Positions 1-8,143 of a stretch of 35,029 nucleotides of DNA are shown in pieces. How positions within the stretch are numbered: position 1 is the stretch's first letter; each line of letters begins with the position of its first letter. Source of the stretch: Candidatus Segetimicrobium genomatis (GTDB lineage: Bacteria > Sysuimicrobiota > Sysuimicrobiia > Sysuimicrobiales > Kaftiobacteriaceae); contig VBAP01000001.1 in assembly GCA_005882335.1 (NCBI GenBank), positions 1 to 35,029 of the forward strand, written 5' to 3'. Made by a program: the position numbers and the translations under genes. The notes below the pieces were generated by a model. That model did no database searches, was not told the DNA's origin, and was given only the letters and a program-made list of their open reading frames with translations.

Positions 1-18
1 GAACACGGGAACGCGGCA
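1..18. repeat. Fragment of an 8-nt tandem repeat array cut by the window edge
   Basis: The first 18 bases contain one full unit GGGAACGC (7-14) preceded by the end of a similar unit (GAACAC) and followed by GGCAAT. The same 8-nt unit family appears at 14304-14335 and, on the other strand, at 15040-15071. It sits directly in front of the first start codon, so the array probably continues upstream of the window. Confidence 0.45.
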
Positions 19-963
19 ATGAAGACACGCACCCTGCTACAGGCACGGTCGTTGAACCGCCGCATTGGAGATTACCTCAGGCAGCCCCGCGCGGGATACA
101 TCCTCGCCACATTTGATCGGAGCTGTTATCTCGACATGGACGGACAGATCGTCGCTCTCGTCGCGCCCGCATTGTTGAACGGCCCCCTGAATCTCGTCGT
201 CGATATCGACGCCTGGCAGGATCGAGTCACCCCAGGCGCCGTCGCGGCCTCCACTGACCACGCGCTGCGGATCGACGGCGGCATCGACATCGGACTGCAT
301 GATGCAGCCGTCTGGGACGCCACGCTGCAGGGATGGCCGGAAGAACAGTTCCCCATGCTCCGCGCTCATCTCCCAACGCTGCAGCGTCTGCTCGACAGGG
401 AAGCCCCGGAAGGCGGACTTGCCCGCGCCGTGAGTCATCCGAATGCGTCGACGGCAGCGCTGGAGAGGCGGGCGGCCCCGGCGATCGTGGAACTGGCTCG
501 TGGACTGCAGCGTCGTGACGCGCTCCTGGTAAGCCGTGCCGCGGGCGCACTGGCCGGCCTGGGCCCAGGGTTGACTCCTTCAGGCGATGATGTCCTCGTG
601 GGAAGCCTGCTTGCCCTTGCCCTGCATGCTGATGACTCACGCGTGATGCGTCAAGCCATCATCTCTGCCGTGCGGGATCGGACGACCCGCATCAGCATGG
701 CCTATCTCGAGGCCGCGGCGCGCGCAGAAGGCAGCGAATCCTGGCACCGGTTGGTTGCGGCACTGGCCCCGTACCATCCGGCGAGTTCGGCCGCCGCATC
801 AAGCAAGACTTCCACACCGGATGGTACGGGGCTGGCGGTGGATGATCCCGGCCGCATCGCCGGCGCGGCGCGCGGAGTCATGGCATTTGGCGAGACCTCT
901 GGTTCTGATATGCTCTCCGGGTTCGCGCTGGCCGCTGAGGCGCTTCTTGAGAGTAGCCAGTAA
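19..963 (+). CDS. DUF2877 family protein (AllH-type oxamate carbamoyltransferase subunit)
   Basis: 314 residues. The glycine-rich block GLGPGLTPSGDD near residues 180-191 is the hallmark of DUF2877. In E. coli the DUF2877 protein YlbF (AllH) works with FdrA (AllF) and YlbE (AllG, DUF1116) as catabolic oxamate carbamoyltransferase, which splits oxalurate to oxamate and carbamoyl phosphate. Homologues of the two partners lie about 18 kb away on the minus strand (18743-19981 and 20076-21842), so a shared complex is plausible but inferred. No membrane segment or signal peptide is visible, so it should be cytosolic. The ATG at 19 has no convincing ribosome site; the DNA in front of it is 8-nt repeat. 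The last codons and the stop lie inside the 7-nt hairpin repeat at 952-1034, so the C-terminal few residues may be repeat-derived. Confidence 0.8.
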   Translation: MKTRTLLQARSLNRRIGDYLRQPRAGYILATFDRSCYLDMDGQIVALVAPALLNGPLNLVVDIDAWQDRVTPGAVAASTDHALRIDGGIDIGLHDAAVWDATLQGWPEEQFPMLRAHLPTLQRLLDREAPEGGLARAVSHPNASTAALERRAAPAIVELARGLQRRDALLVSRAAGALAGLGPGLTPSGDDVLVGSLLALALHADDSRVMRQAIISAVRDRTTRISMAYLEAAARAEGSESWHRLVAALAPYHPASSAAASSKTSTPDGTGLAVDDPGRIAGAARGVMAFGETSGSDMLSGFALAAEALLESSQ

Positions 964-1034
964 CCAGTAGCCAGTAACCAGATACGACAAGTTTTGGACT
1001 TAGACTGGCGACTGGCTACTGCCTACTGGCTACT
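952..1034. repeat. Inverted pair of 7-nt tandem repeat arrays (long hairpin)
   Basis: Left arm 952-981 reads as four 7-nt units alternating AGTAGCC and AGTAACC plus AG. Right arm 1005-1034, on the other strand, reads AGTAGCC, AGTAGGC, AGTAGCC, AGTCGCC plus AG. The arms pair at 26 of 30 positions around a 23-nt loop (982-1004). The left arm overlaps the stop codon of the DUF2877 gene and the right arm ends 30 nt before the EamA gene. There is no T-tract, so it is not a standard intrinsic terminator. Confidence 0.85.
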
Positions 1035-1064
1035 CGTCCCTGGATACGACCCTGGAGTAAGCTG

Positions 1065-1970
1065 ATGCGAAGCCGGCTACGAGGACACGCGGCCGTCATG
1101 GGCGCGGCGACCCTCTGGGGTGTCTCGGGGGTTGTCGCGAAGACCCTGTTCAACCGGCAGATCGAACCGTGGACCCTGCTGGAGATCCGCCTGACGGGAT
1201 CTTTTCTCACGCTGCTGGTCATTTTGACGCTCAGGAGGCATCCCGTACGCGTACCCAGAGATCTGGTTGGACGGCTGGTCGCACTCGGGCTGGCAATGAC
1301 GTGCGCCCAGTTTACCTATTATTTGACCATCAGCCTGACCAACGTTTCCACCGCCCTGTTCTTGCAGTACACGGCGCCGGTCTTCGTCGCGCTGTACGCG
1401 TGGGCAGCGACAGGCGAGACGATCACGCCGAGACGGGGCGGCGCGATCCTGCTCGCGGTAACCGGCAGCTACTTTCTTGTCACCGGCGGAGAAGGCATCC
1501 GCATCCACCCCCTGGGACTGCTCAGCGGATGCCTGTCGGCCGTGGCGTTTGGCGTGTATGCGATCCTGGCCCGAGGGCGGGTCCAGCAGGTTGGCTCGTG
1601 GACGATGCTGCTGTACGCGCTGGGATCGGGTGCCGCTGTCTGGAGTCTGATCGTGCCGCCGTGGAAGGCGTACCTACCGGGCCACGAACCAGTCGAGTGG
1701 GCGCTGTTCGGCTTCATCGTCGTCTTCGCCACCATTCTGCCGTTTGGGTTGTTTCTGTATGGCCTGCGTCACATCACCTCGAGCCTGGCCAGCCTGACCG
1801 CGACGCTGGAACCGGTAGTCGGCAGTGCGGCCGCGATGCTGATGCTCCACGAGGTGCTGGGGGTCATCCAGATCACGGGCGGACTGGCGATCGTTGCTGC
1901 GGTGGTCCTGATCCAGGTCTCTGACCTGTTCGCGGCCAGACGAGTGGTGCTGCCTCCCGCCCCTGACTGA
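1065..1970 (+). CDS. EamA/DMT family transporter
   Basis: 301 residues forming about ten hydrophobic segments in two similar halves, the pattern of EamA (drug/metabolite transporter) proteins. Features typical of the family include the GAATLWG stretch near the N-terminus, the segment around VSTALFLQYTAPVFVAL, and the second-half segment SSLASLTATLEPVVGSAAA, matching the usual LEPV block. Such proteins are inner-membrane exporters or importers of amino acids and other small metabolites; the substrate cannot be read from sequence. The start ATG has a GGAG site 7-8 nt upstream. It follows the hairpin at 952-1034 and ends 6 nt from the convergent anti-sigma gene. Confidence 0.88.
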   Translation: MRSRLRGHAAVMGAATLWGVSGVVAKTLFNRQIEPWTLLEIRLTGSFLTLLVILTLRRHPVRVPRDLVGRLVALGLAMTCAQFTYYLTISLTNVSTALFLQYTAPVFVALYAWAATGETITPRRGGAILLAVTGSYFLVTGGEGIRIHPLGLLSGCLSAVAFGVYAILARGRVQQVGSWTMLLYALGSGAAVWSLIVPPWKAYLPGHEPVEWALFGFIVVFATILPFGLFLYGLRHITSSLASLTATLEPVVGSAAAMLMLHEVLGVIQITGGLAIVAAVVLIQVSDLFAARRVVLPPAPD

Positions 1971-1976
1971 ACGGGG

Positions 1977-3176
1977 TCAGACTCCCCGTGCCAGCCGGAC
2001 CCGGCGCACCACCAGCCAGACGATGCCGGCCAGCGCGAGCACGGGCACCAGGGCACTGAGGGCCACGACCATGGCTTCGGCCGCGCGCAGGATCTGACGG
2101 ATCGTCAGGAGGAAGGCTGTCTGAATTTTTGTCAGCGTTCCCGAAAAATCCCAGAACCCTCCGGACTGCGTGGTCTGCTCGCGTGCGCTCACCTGAATCA
2201 TCGCCAGATCTACCTGCCGGTCCAGATATCGCGCGCGTCCTGTAAGCATCTCAATCTCGCCTCGGACCCGCGCGAGCTCCTGTTCGATCTCCAGCAGGTC
2301 TGACACTTTCGCAGCGCGATCCACGAGCGCCAGCAGTCTCTGCTCGTAGCGTTCCAGGTTGCGGATGCGTGAGCGCAGGTCGACGTACTCCTCCGTCACG
2401 TCCTGACCGCTGATACGACGCTGCTGCACATGGCCAAGGCTTTCCACCTGCGACAGCACGTCGGCGAAGCGCGGGGCCGGCACGCGCAGGACAAATGTCC
2501 CTTCCGGCGTCGAGCCCGCCTGCGCGTAGGAAGAGTCGGCGATAAACCCCCCCGCCGCCTCGACGATGCGGGTCAGCCGCGACGCCGTCTCGTTCAGGTT
2601 TTCTACCTCCAGCATCACGCTGGCGGTACGGATCACGCGCCGCAGGGCTGGCTCACCGGGGCTATATGGTGCCGGGATTGAAGGTGCACCAACCCGTCCG
2701 GGGACTGGAAATCCGCCTGCCTGCGGGGCGCTCAACTCCGGCGCGCGCGCGGCCCGATCCACAGACGCGGATGGGGGCAGCGGTGCAGGGACTGCCCCCT
2801 GGGGTTCCCGATCGCGCCGCAGCGCCACGCTCGGGAACTGCTCTCGCAGGAGGTTTACCGTAAATAGCCCAATCAGAACCACCGCCACGGCTGCCCCTGC
2901 GGTCCGCCACGACCCGATCCACCCGGGCAGGTGAAGGGCGCGCGGGGCGCGGCGCGGCTGCGTTTCAATCCTGGCACGCACCTGGGCGCGGAAGCCTTCA
3001 GGAGCCCGTACCGGCTCCGCGGTGTGCAGCATGACCACGGTCCTGCGCAGCGACTCCAGATGCGCCCGGCACGACTCACAGGCGTTCAGATGCGCGACGA
3101 TCCTGGCGCGCTCGTCGGCGCCCACCCGCTCGTCCAGGTAGGCCGAGAGCAATTCTGTCACATGGCCCATCGTCAT
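1977..3176 (-). CDS. Anti-sigma factor: zinc-finger domain, TM, DUF4349
   Basis: 399 residues. The N-terminus carries an anti-sigma zinc finger of the H-x3-C-x2-C type (H29, C33, C36), which in the family binds the cognate ECF sigma factor in the cytoplasm. A membrane segment follows near residues 90-110 (AVAVVLIGLFTV), then a proline-rich linker and a DUF4349 domain with a long helical coiled-coil stretch (about residues 175-350), and a C-terminal membrane segment (LVPVLALAGIVWLVV). The start at 3176 is favoured over a longer open frame because AGGAGG lies 8 nt upstream and the zinc finger then starts at the usual place. The gene begins 25 nt after the sigma gene ends, so the two form an operon. 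DUF4349 probably senses the envelope; that is inference. Confidence 0.85.
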   Translation of the reverse strand: MTMGHVTELLSAYLDERVGADERARIVAHLNACESCRAHLESLRRTVVMLHTAEPVRAPEGFRAQVRARIETQPRRAPRALHLPGWIGSWRTAGAAVAVVLIGLFTVNLLREQFPSVALRRDREPQGAVPAPLPPSASVDRAARAPELSAPQAGGFPVPGRVGAPSIPAPYSPGEPALRRVIRTASVMLEVENLNETASRLTRIVEAAGGFIADSSYAQAGSTPEGTFVLRVPAPRFADVLSQVESLGHVQQRRISGQDVTEEYVDLRSRIRNLERYEQRLLALVDRAAKVSDLLEIEQELARVRGEIEMLTGRARYLDRQVDLAMIQVSAREQTTQSGGFWDFSGTLTKIQTAFLLTIRQILRAAEAMVVALSALVPVLALAGIVWLVVRRVRLARGV

Positions 3177-3201
3177 CAATCGCTCCTCCTCGTACACACC
3201 C

Positions 3202-3771
3202 CTAGGACCCTGCCGCCGGGGCCAGATCCGCCAGCTGCTGGCGCAACGACTCGCGGCCGCGGCTGAGGCGTGACCGCACCGTACCCGGAGGGATCCGCAG
3301 CGCTGTGGCGATCTCGTCGTAAGGTAGTCCTTGCACATCACGCAGGACAACAACCACACGCTGTTCGGCCGGCAGTGAGATGATCGCGCGATGGATACGT
3401 CGCTGAAGCTCCGACCGTGTGGCGGCCTCTGCCGGGTCATCGCCGGTGCTCACCGTCACGCCTTCCAGCGAGGCCGGCGGCTGCGGAGGACGGCGGCGGA
3501 TCATGTCCAGCGCAGCGTTTGTGGCGATACGGTGCACCCAGGTGGAAAACGCCGACGCCCCGCGAAAACGCGGAAGCGACCGGAACGCGTGCAGGAACGT
3601 TTCCTGCGCGGCATCCCAGGCATCCTCATGGTTGCCCGTGATCCGATAGGCCACCTGGTAGACTCGATCCTGATAGCGTCCCACCAGGCGGTCGTACGCG
3701 TCCAGGTCGCCTGCAACGCTACTCGCTATTAGGTCCGCCTCTTCGCTCACGCGAGCGGTCCCCTCCGTCAC
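3202..3771 (-). CDS. ECF (sigma-70 family, group 4) RNA polymerase sigma factor
   Basis: 189 residues with both ECF regions. Region 2 includes the DAAQETFLHAFRSLPRF and FSTWVHRIATNAALDMIRR stretches (core binding and -10 recognition). Region 4 ends in a helix-turn-helix, PYDEIATALRIPPGTVRSRL, for -35 recognition. Start is GTG at 3771 with GAGGGG about 5 nt upstream; a second in-frame GTG at 3750 is also preceded by GGAGGGG, so the exact start is open. The downstream gene encodes its membrane anti-sigma factor. A sigmaE-type promoter lies just upstream (3805-3832), so the operon probably activates itself once the sigma factor is released. Confidence 0.93.
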   Translation of the reverse strand: MTEGTARVSEEADLIASSVAGDLDAYDRLVGRYQDRVYQVAYRITGNHEDAWDAAQETFLHAFRSLPRFRGASAFSTWVHRIATNAALDMIRRRPPQPPASLEGVTVSTGDDPAEAATRSELQRRIHRAIISLPAEQRVVVVLRDVQGLPYDEIATALRIPPGTVRSRLSRGRESLRQQLADLAPAAGS

Positions 3772-3804
3772 ACGGTCCCCTCACTCTGCCCCATCTTCGT
3801 CTGC

Positions 3805-3832
3805 TTAGACGCCCATCGCCAGGAAAAGTTCC
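3805..3832 (-). promoter_or_regulatory. sigmaE-type ECF promoter of the sigma/anti-sigma operon
   Basis: On the minus strand GGAACTT (3832-3826) is followed after exactly 15 nt by GTCTAA (3810-3805). This equals the E. coli sigmaE consensus in both hexamers and spacing. Transcription would begin near 3798, giving a leader of about 27 nt before the GTG start. Position directly in front of an ECF sigma gene is the expected place for autoregulation. Confidence 0.75.
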
Positions 3833-3865
3833 CACCGGCGGACGGCTGCGGATGTGCTTCCTCTA

Positions 3866-3871
3866 TATAAT
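3866..3871 (+). promoter_or_regulatory. Possible -10 element (TATAAT) for the zinc-ribbon/PEGA gene
   Basis: A perfect TATAAT stands in otherwise GC-rich DNA, 66 nt before the preferred ATG at 3938. No good -35 hexamer is seen 16-18 nt upstream, so it may depend on an activator or be chance. It would place the start of transcription near 3878, which argues against an ATG at 3854 being the true start. Confidence 0.35.
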
Positions 3872-3937
3872 GTGCCGCCTAGACAGGTCCAAAGGCGGAG
3901 TTTTTCGGGAATGGTAAGTGGAAGAAGGTTGATACAA

Positions 3938-5059
3938 ATGCGCGACATTCGAACTGCGAACCCAAAGGGCGACCAAAGCTGTCCGATCTGCGGGGCGAAG
4001 CTTGCGGCCGGAGCCCTGATGTGCGAGTCCTGCGGCACGGACCTGTCCAAGAGCGGTGTGCTTTTTGCGACGACCGAAATTCGCCCGGCGACTCTGCCAC
4101 GGCACAGTAGATTCCATAAGCTGCTCAAACCCGCGCTGCTCAAGCGCGTGGCAGCCGTGGTCGGTGGGCTGGTGCTGCTGACCGGACTCGGAGGTGTGCC
4201 GGCGGTCAGCGCGCGGGTACCGGTGCTGGGCTCCCTGTACGCTCATTCGGTGGGGCGGATGCTGGGCGGAACACCTGCCGGGCCGGCGCCCGCATCGCAG
4301 CCGAGTGAGCAAGACAGCTCGTTTCTGCTCGTCCGTTCCGTACCGGCTGGAGCACAGGTGCAAGTGGATGACCGGCAGGTCGGCACAACGCCCCTCACCG
4401 TCGACCTGAAACCGGGAACCTACCGCGTCCTGGTCAGCCGTGCGGGCTACCCGTCGGTCTATCAGACCATTGAGGTCACCGACGGGCCGGTGTCGCTTGT
4501 CGTCTCGCTACTCACCGGCAAGGCTGAATCGCCATCAGCATCACGGGCGCCACAGGCATCGGAGCCACAGGCACCAGCGCCACAGACACCACAGCCGTCC
4601 CAGGCTCCCCAGCCCAAGCCGACGGTGCCATCCCGTCCGCGACCGACTCCCGCCAGGCCTCCGCTGGCGGCCGGAACGAAAGCGCCGACAGTGACGTTGA
4701 AAGACCGGCTGGGAGTCATTCACCGGCTCGAGATCGGTCGCGGGCATAAGACCGTGGTCCTTTTCGTCTGGACACTCAACGATGAGACGCGGCAGCTGAT
4801 TCGCGACCTGGACGGGCGGGTGCGGAAGTCCGGGGGCCGGGTGGCCGCTCTGGTGATCTTGATGCGACCCGATCGTGTCGCCATGCGTACCCTTATCACG
4901 ACCTGGCAGGTGTATGTTCCACTCCTGATCGGCACCCAGCAGGTCGCAGACCAGTACCACGTCGCGCCGGGGGTCAGCATGCTCTATCTGATCTCGGAGC
5001 GTGGGACTATCGAGCAAGTCCAGAAGGGCACAATCCGACCGTCCGGGATCATCCGGTAG
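3938..5059 (+). CDS. Zinc-ribbon / TM / PEGA / thioredoxin-fold membrane protein
   Basis: 373 residues from the ATG at 3938, chosen because GAAGAAGG lies about 9 nt upstream; the frame stays open back to an ATG at 3854. Visible parts in order: a zinc ribbon with CPIC (C15, C18) and CESC (C29, C32); one membrane segment near residues 65-85; a PEGA domain at about 128-190 (VRSVPAGAQVQVDD, then GTTPLTVDLKPGTYRV), a beta module usually outside the membrane; a Pro/Gln/Ala-rich linker of about 50 residues; and a C-terminal redoxin-like domain (VTLKDRLGV, VVLFVWTLND). The C-terminal domain has no Cys where thioredoxins carry CxxC, so redox catalysis is unlikely. Divergent from the ECF operon and followed by a terminator, it appears monocistronic. 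Its role is unknown. Confidence 0.7.
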   Translation: MRDIRTANPKGDQSCPICGAKLAAGALMCESCGTDLSKSGVLFATTEIRPATLPRHSRFHKLLKPALLKRVAAVVGGLVLLTGLGGVPAVSARVPVLGSLYAHSVGRMLGGTPAGPAPASQPSEQDSSFLLVRSVPAGAQVQVDDRQVGTTPLTVDLKPGTYRVLVSRAGYPSVYQTIEVTDGPVSLVVSLLTGKAESPSASRAPQASEPQAPAPQTPQPSQAPQPKPTVPSRPRPTPARPPLAAGTKAPTVTLKDRLGVIHRLEIGRGHKTVVLFVWTLNDETRQLIRDLDGRVRKSGGRVAALVILMRPDRVAMRTLITTWQVYVPLLIGTQQVADQYHVAPGVSMLYLISERGTIEQVQKGTIRPSGIIR

Positions 5060-5086
5060 ATCGAGAACCCATTCGAGCAAGCCGCG

Positions 5087-5111
5087 GGCCGGGCGCATGC
5101 GCCCGGCCTTT
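5087..5111 (+). terminator. Rho-independent terminator-like hairpin
   Basis: A perfect 22-nt palindrome (5087-5108, arms GGCCGGGCGCA and TGCGCCCGGCC) is followed by TTTGTGT. It lies 27 nt after the stop of the zinc-ribbon/PEGA gene, where a terminator is expected. The T-run is short. Confidence 0.65.
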
Positions 5112-5263
5112 GTGTCAGCGCGTTCCCGGAAGACCGGCGTGACATGCCGAGAGGGAAAACCGCGCGGGCTGTAGAACGGTCGCGCATCGGCGGATACTCC
5201 GAGGAACATTCAGCAGGACACCCACCTTAACATTCTCTTCAGAAGGGACGAGGGGAGACCGAC

Positions 5264-6526
5264 ATGAACCGGGCACTTCGCTGGCGCACGAGGGTCGCGT
5301 CATTCCGGATCTTCATCCCATCGCTTTTGCTCGTCGTGCTCCTTGCGGGTTCCGGAGGCGGGACAGGCCCGTCTGCCTTTGCCGCTGCCAGGAACGCCAC
5401 GCTCGCGATCCTGCACTTCAGCGTGATCAAGGGGACCACCTGGTCCGGCGCCCACCACCGCGCCGCCCAGCGCATTGCCCAGAAGTATCCAAACGTGAAA
5501 TACGTCTACCGAGAGGAAGTCGGACCAGACGTCACGATCCCCTACGCCGAAGAACTCATCCGGCAGGGCGCCAACATCGTCGTGGGGAACGCCGAGTTCA
5601 TGGGACTTCCCTTGAAAGACATCGCGGACAAGTATCCGAACGTCTACTTCGGTTCCGTGGTCGCCAGCGACGTCACGACCAAGAGGAACTTCATCCGATT
5701 CTTCCCCCGGCAGTACCAGGCTCTCTACCTCGAGGGCCTCATCGCGGGTGCTCTGACCCGCACCGGGAACATCGGCATCGTCTCCGCCTTTCCCAATGTC
5801 CAGGTCCTGCGCCGCACGGCCGGCTTCTTCCTCGGCGTCCAAGACGCGGCCAAAGTGCTCGGCAAGCCTGTCACCGTGTACGTGAAGTACGTGGGTGACT
5901 GGTACAAACCCACGGAAGAGCGAGAGATCGCCACAACCCTGGTGAGTCAGTACAAAGTGGACGTGCTCACCCAGCAGACCGACTCCGGCTCGCCGCTGGA
6001 CGTGTCGCAGGAGCGGAAGATCTGGTTCGTCGGCAAGGATATGGACGTGGTCGGCTTCTACGGATGGTCGAGCACCGACACGGTGGCCGTCTCCTTCGAT
6101 ACGCGCTGGGAGATCCTCTACGACCGCATGGTCAAGGACTGGATGGCCAGCAACCAGAACCCGCGCACCCTCCTCTATCTGGGTATGCACGACACCATGA
6201 CCCTGGCGGACGGCACGGTGGAACCCACCGTGGACATTATGAACAATAAGAAGGTGGGGGTGGACGCGATCAGCCCAAAGGCGCGCCCTCTCATCCCCGC
6301 CTCGATCCTGAAGCTCGTGGCCCAACGCCGAGAGCAGATGACGAAAGGCCAGTGGGATCCGTTCTTCGAGCACGCCTTCATCAGCAACGGAACCGGGCTG
6401 GCGCTCAAAGACACGCCGATACCCTCCAAGGGGACGGTGGTGAAAGCGGCCCAGCAGATGCCGTCCGACGCATGGCTGCTTGGACAGTTCAATTTCGACC
6501 TCGACGGGATGACCATCCTCAAGTGA
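5264..6526 (+). CDS. BMP-family ABC transporter substrate-binding protein
   Basis: 420 residues. A Sec signal peptide is visible (basic start, hydrophobic core FIPSLLLVVLLAGS, cleavage near AFAA); there is no lipobox Cys, so the protein would be released or held by other means. The mature part follows the basic membrane protein/PnrA pattern: alternating strands and helices with the segments LIRQGANIVVGNAEFMG, YLEGLIAGALTRTGNIGIVSAF and the C-terminal region around IMNNKKVGVDAISP. BMP proteins bind purine nucleosides (T. pallidum PnrA, B. subtilis NupN) or related compounds; the ligand here is not certain. It is first of four genes with ATPase and two permeases following, a full importer. GAGGGGA lies about 8 nt before the ATG. 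Confidence 0.9.
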   Translation: MNRALRWRTRVASFRIFIPSLLLVVLLAGSGGGTGPSAFAAARNATLAILHFSVIKGTTWSGAHHRAAQRIAQKYPNVKYVYREEVGPDVTIPYAEELIRQGANIVVGNAEFMGLPLKDIADKYPNVYFGSVVASDVTTKRNFIRFFPRQYQALYLEGLIAGALTRTGNIGIVSAFPNVQVLRRTAGFFLGVQDAAKVLGKPVTVYVKYVGDWYKPTEEREIATTLVSQYKVDVLTQQTDSGSPLDVSQERKIWFVGKDMDVVGFYGWSSTDTVAVSFDTRWEILYDRMVKDWMASNQNPRTLLYLGMHDTMTLADGTVEPTVDIMNNKKVGVDAISPKARPLIPASILKLVAQRREQMTKGQWDPFFEHAFISNGTGLALKDTPIPSKGTVVKAAQQMPSDAWLLGQFNFDLDGMTILK

Positions 6527-6592
6527 GGCGGGCGCCGGCAGCGGCCCTCGGCCGGGTCCTGCGACCGCCTTTTCTTTCCCAAAGGGTTTGAG

Positions 6593-8143
6593 GTGTCTCC
6601 GCCTGACCTAGCTCCCACGGAACCCATCCTCGCGGCCCGGGGCATCACGAAGCGTTTCCCCGGGGTGCTCGCCCTCGACCACGTAGACCTCGAGATTCAA
6701 GCAGGCGAGATCCATGCGGTCCTGGGCCAGAACGGGGCCGGCAAAACCACCCTGATGAACATCCTGTTCGGCCTGTTGCAGCCTGACGAGGGCGCCCTGT
6801 ATCTTCGGGAGCAACGGATCCGCTTCCGTTCCCCCCACGACGCCCTCGCTCGGGGGATCGGCATGGTCCACCAAACCCGGAGACTCGTGTCCGCTCATAC
6901 GGTGCTGGAGAACATCGTGCTCGGACACCCCCGCACGCGAGGCTTTCTCAACCTTCGCGGTGCGCGTCTTGAGGTGGAGGCGCTATGCAACCGGTATGGT
7001 TTTACGGTCCCCCTCGGCGCCCGGGTATGGCAGCTGTCCGAAGGCGAGCGGCAGTGGGTAGAGATCCTTAAGGCTCTCTATCGCGGCGCGAGGATCCTGA
7101 TCCTGGACGAGCCTACCGCCGCGCTCACGCCGCCGGAAGTGAAGACGCTGCTGGCAGGCCTGCAGACTCTGGTCCGAGACCACGGCGTCACCGTTCTCCT
7201 CGTCACCCACAAGCTCCCCATCGTCATGGCCGTGAGCCACAGGGTGACAGTCCTCCGGTCGGGGAGAGTCGTGGCGCGGCTCCGCACCGCGGACGCAGCC
7301 GAGGAAGTCCTGGTCCAGCACATGATCGGCCGTGACATCGCCTTCCGCACGACGAACCGATCCGCCGAAATGGGGCGCCCTCTGTTGCAGGTGGAACAGC
7401 TCTCCGCCTTCAACGACAAGGGCCTGCTCGCCCTGCGCGGCGTCTCCTTCTCCCTCCGCGAGGGCGAAGTCCTAGGCGTGGCGGGCGTCACTGGGAATGG
7501 CCAGGAGGAACTCGCCCAGGTCCTGGCCGGCCTGCGCCCTGCGGCATCGGGGAGGGTCCGGCTCGATGGCCGCGACGTGACCCGACTGTCGCCCTTGCAG
7601 CGATGGCGAATGGGGGTTGGCTATGTCCCTGCGGAACGCATCGAGGTCGCATCCATCGCCGCCTTCTCCCTCGTGGAGAACACCGCACTGAACTACCATT
7701 TTGACCCTGCGTTCATCCGGCGCGGCCTGCTCGACAACGCGGCCCTGGAGCAGCTTACCCGGCGCATTGTCACCACCTACAACGTGAAGGCTCCCAGCCA
7801 ATACGCCCGGGCGCGGCACCTGTCGGGAGGCAACCTGCAAAAGCTCATCCTGGGCCGGGTGCTGTCTCGAAACCCCCGGCTCCTCATCGCGCACCTCCCT
7901 ACCCAGGGCCTGGACGTGGAGGCCGCCGCGTTCGTCCGCGCCACACTTGTGGAAGCCACGGCAGAGGGGGCTGCCGTCCTCCTCATCTCCGAGGACCTGG
8001 ACGAGATCCTGACCCTGAGCGATTGGGTGGCACCCATCTACGAAGGTCGATTCGGCGCAATCATCCCCCGCACAGAGGCCGACGCCGAAACAGTCGGCGC
8101 CATGATGGCCGGGTTGGGCATGAAGGAGGCCGGCGTCCGGTGA
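6593..8143 (+). CDS. ABC transporter ATP-binding protein, two nucleotide-binding domains (BMP/sugar type)
   Basis: 516 residues, two fused ABC domains. The first is complete: Walker A GQNGAGKT (residues 45-52), signature LSEGE and Walker B ILILDEPT. The second has a degenerate Walker A (GVTGNGQEE), signature LSGGN and a Walker B without the Asp-Glu pair (LLIAHLPTQGLD). This asymmetry is normal for the simple-sugar/nucleoside ATPases (RbsA, NupO type). The start is GTG with AAAGGG a few nt upstream. The substrate-binding gene is 66 nt upstream, and the stop overlaps the GTG start of the first permease by 4 nt, so the genes are translationally coupled. Confidence 0.93.
   Translation: MSPPDLAPTEPILAARGITKRFPGVLALDHVDLEIQAGEIHAVLGQNGAGKTTLMNILFGLLQPDEGALYLREQRIRFRSPHDALARGIGMVHQTRRLVSAHTVLENIVLGHPRTRGFLNLRGARLEVEALCNRYGFTVPLGARVWQLSEGERQWVEILKALYRGARILILDEPTAALTPPEVKTLLAGLQTLVRDHGVTVLLVTHKLPIVMAVSHRVTVLRSGRVVARLRTADAAEEVLVQHMIGRDIAFRTTNRSAEMGRPLLQVEQLSAFNDKGLLALRGVSFSLREGEVLGVAGVTGNGQEELAQVLAGLRPAASGRVRLDGRDVTRLSPLQRWRMGVGYVPAERIEVASIAAFSLVENTALNYHFDPAFIRRGLLDNAALEQLTRRIVTTYNVKAPSQYARARHLSGGNLQKLILGRVLSRNPRLLIAHLPTQGLDVEAAAFVRATLVEATAEGAAVLLISEDLDEILTLSDWVAPIYEGRFGAIIPRTEADAETVGAMMAGLGMKEAGVR

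Noticed and set aside
3177..3440. Upstream extension of the anti-sigma frame to 3440
   Set aside because: It overlaps the sigma factor gene in another frame, has no family sequence, and the start at 3176 has a clear ribosome site.
5112..5263. Possible riboswitch (purine or other) in the leader of the BMP importer
   Set aside because: No conserved purine-aptamer loops or other aptamer pattern could be recognised by eye; only the ribosome site is evident.
5300..6373. Open frame of 357 codons on the minus strand opposite the BMP binding protein
   Set aside because: Antisense shadow of a well-supported gene; the composition (many His, Asp, Val) is typical of reversed GC-rich coding DNA.
7498..7920. 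Loss of function in the second ABC domain (degenerate Walker A and B)
   Set aside because: This asymmetry is normal for the family of fused BMP/simple-sugar ATPases.
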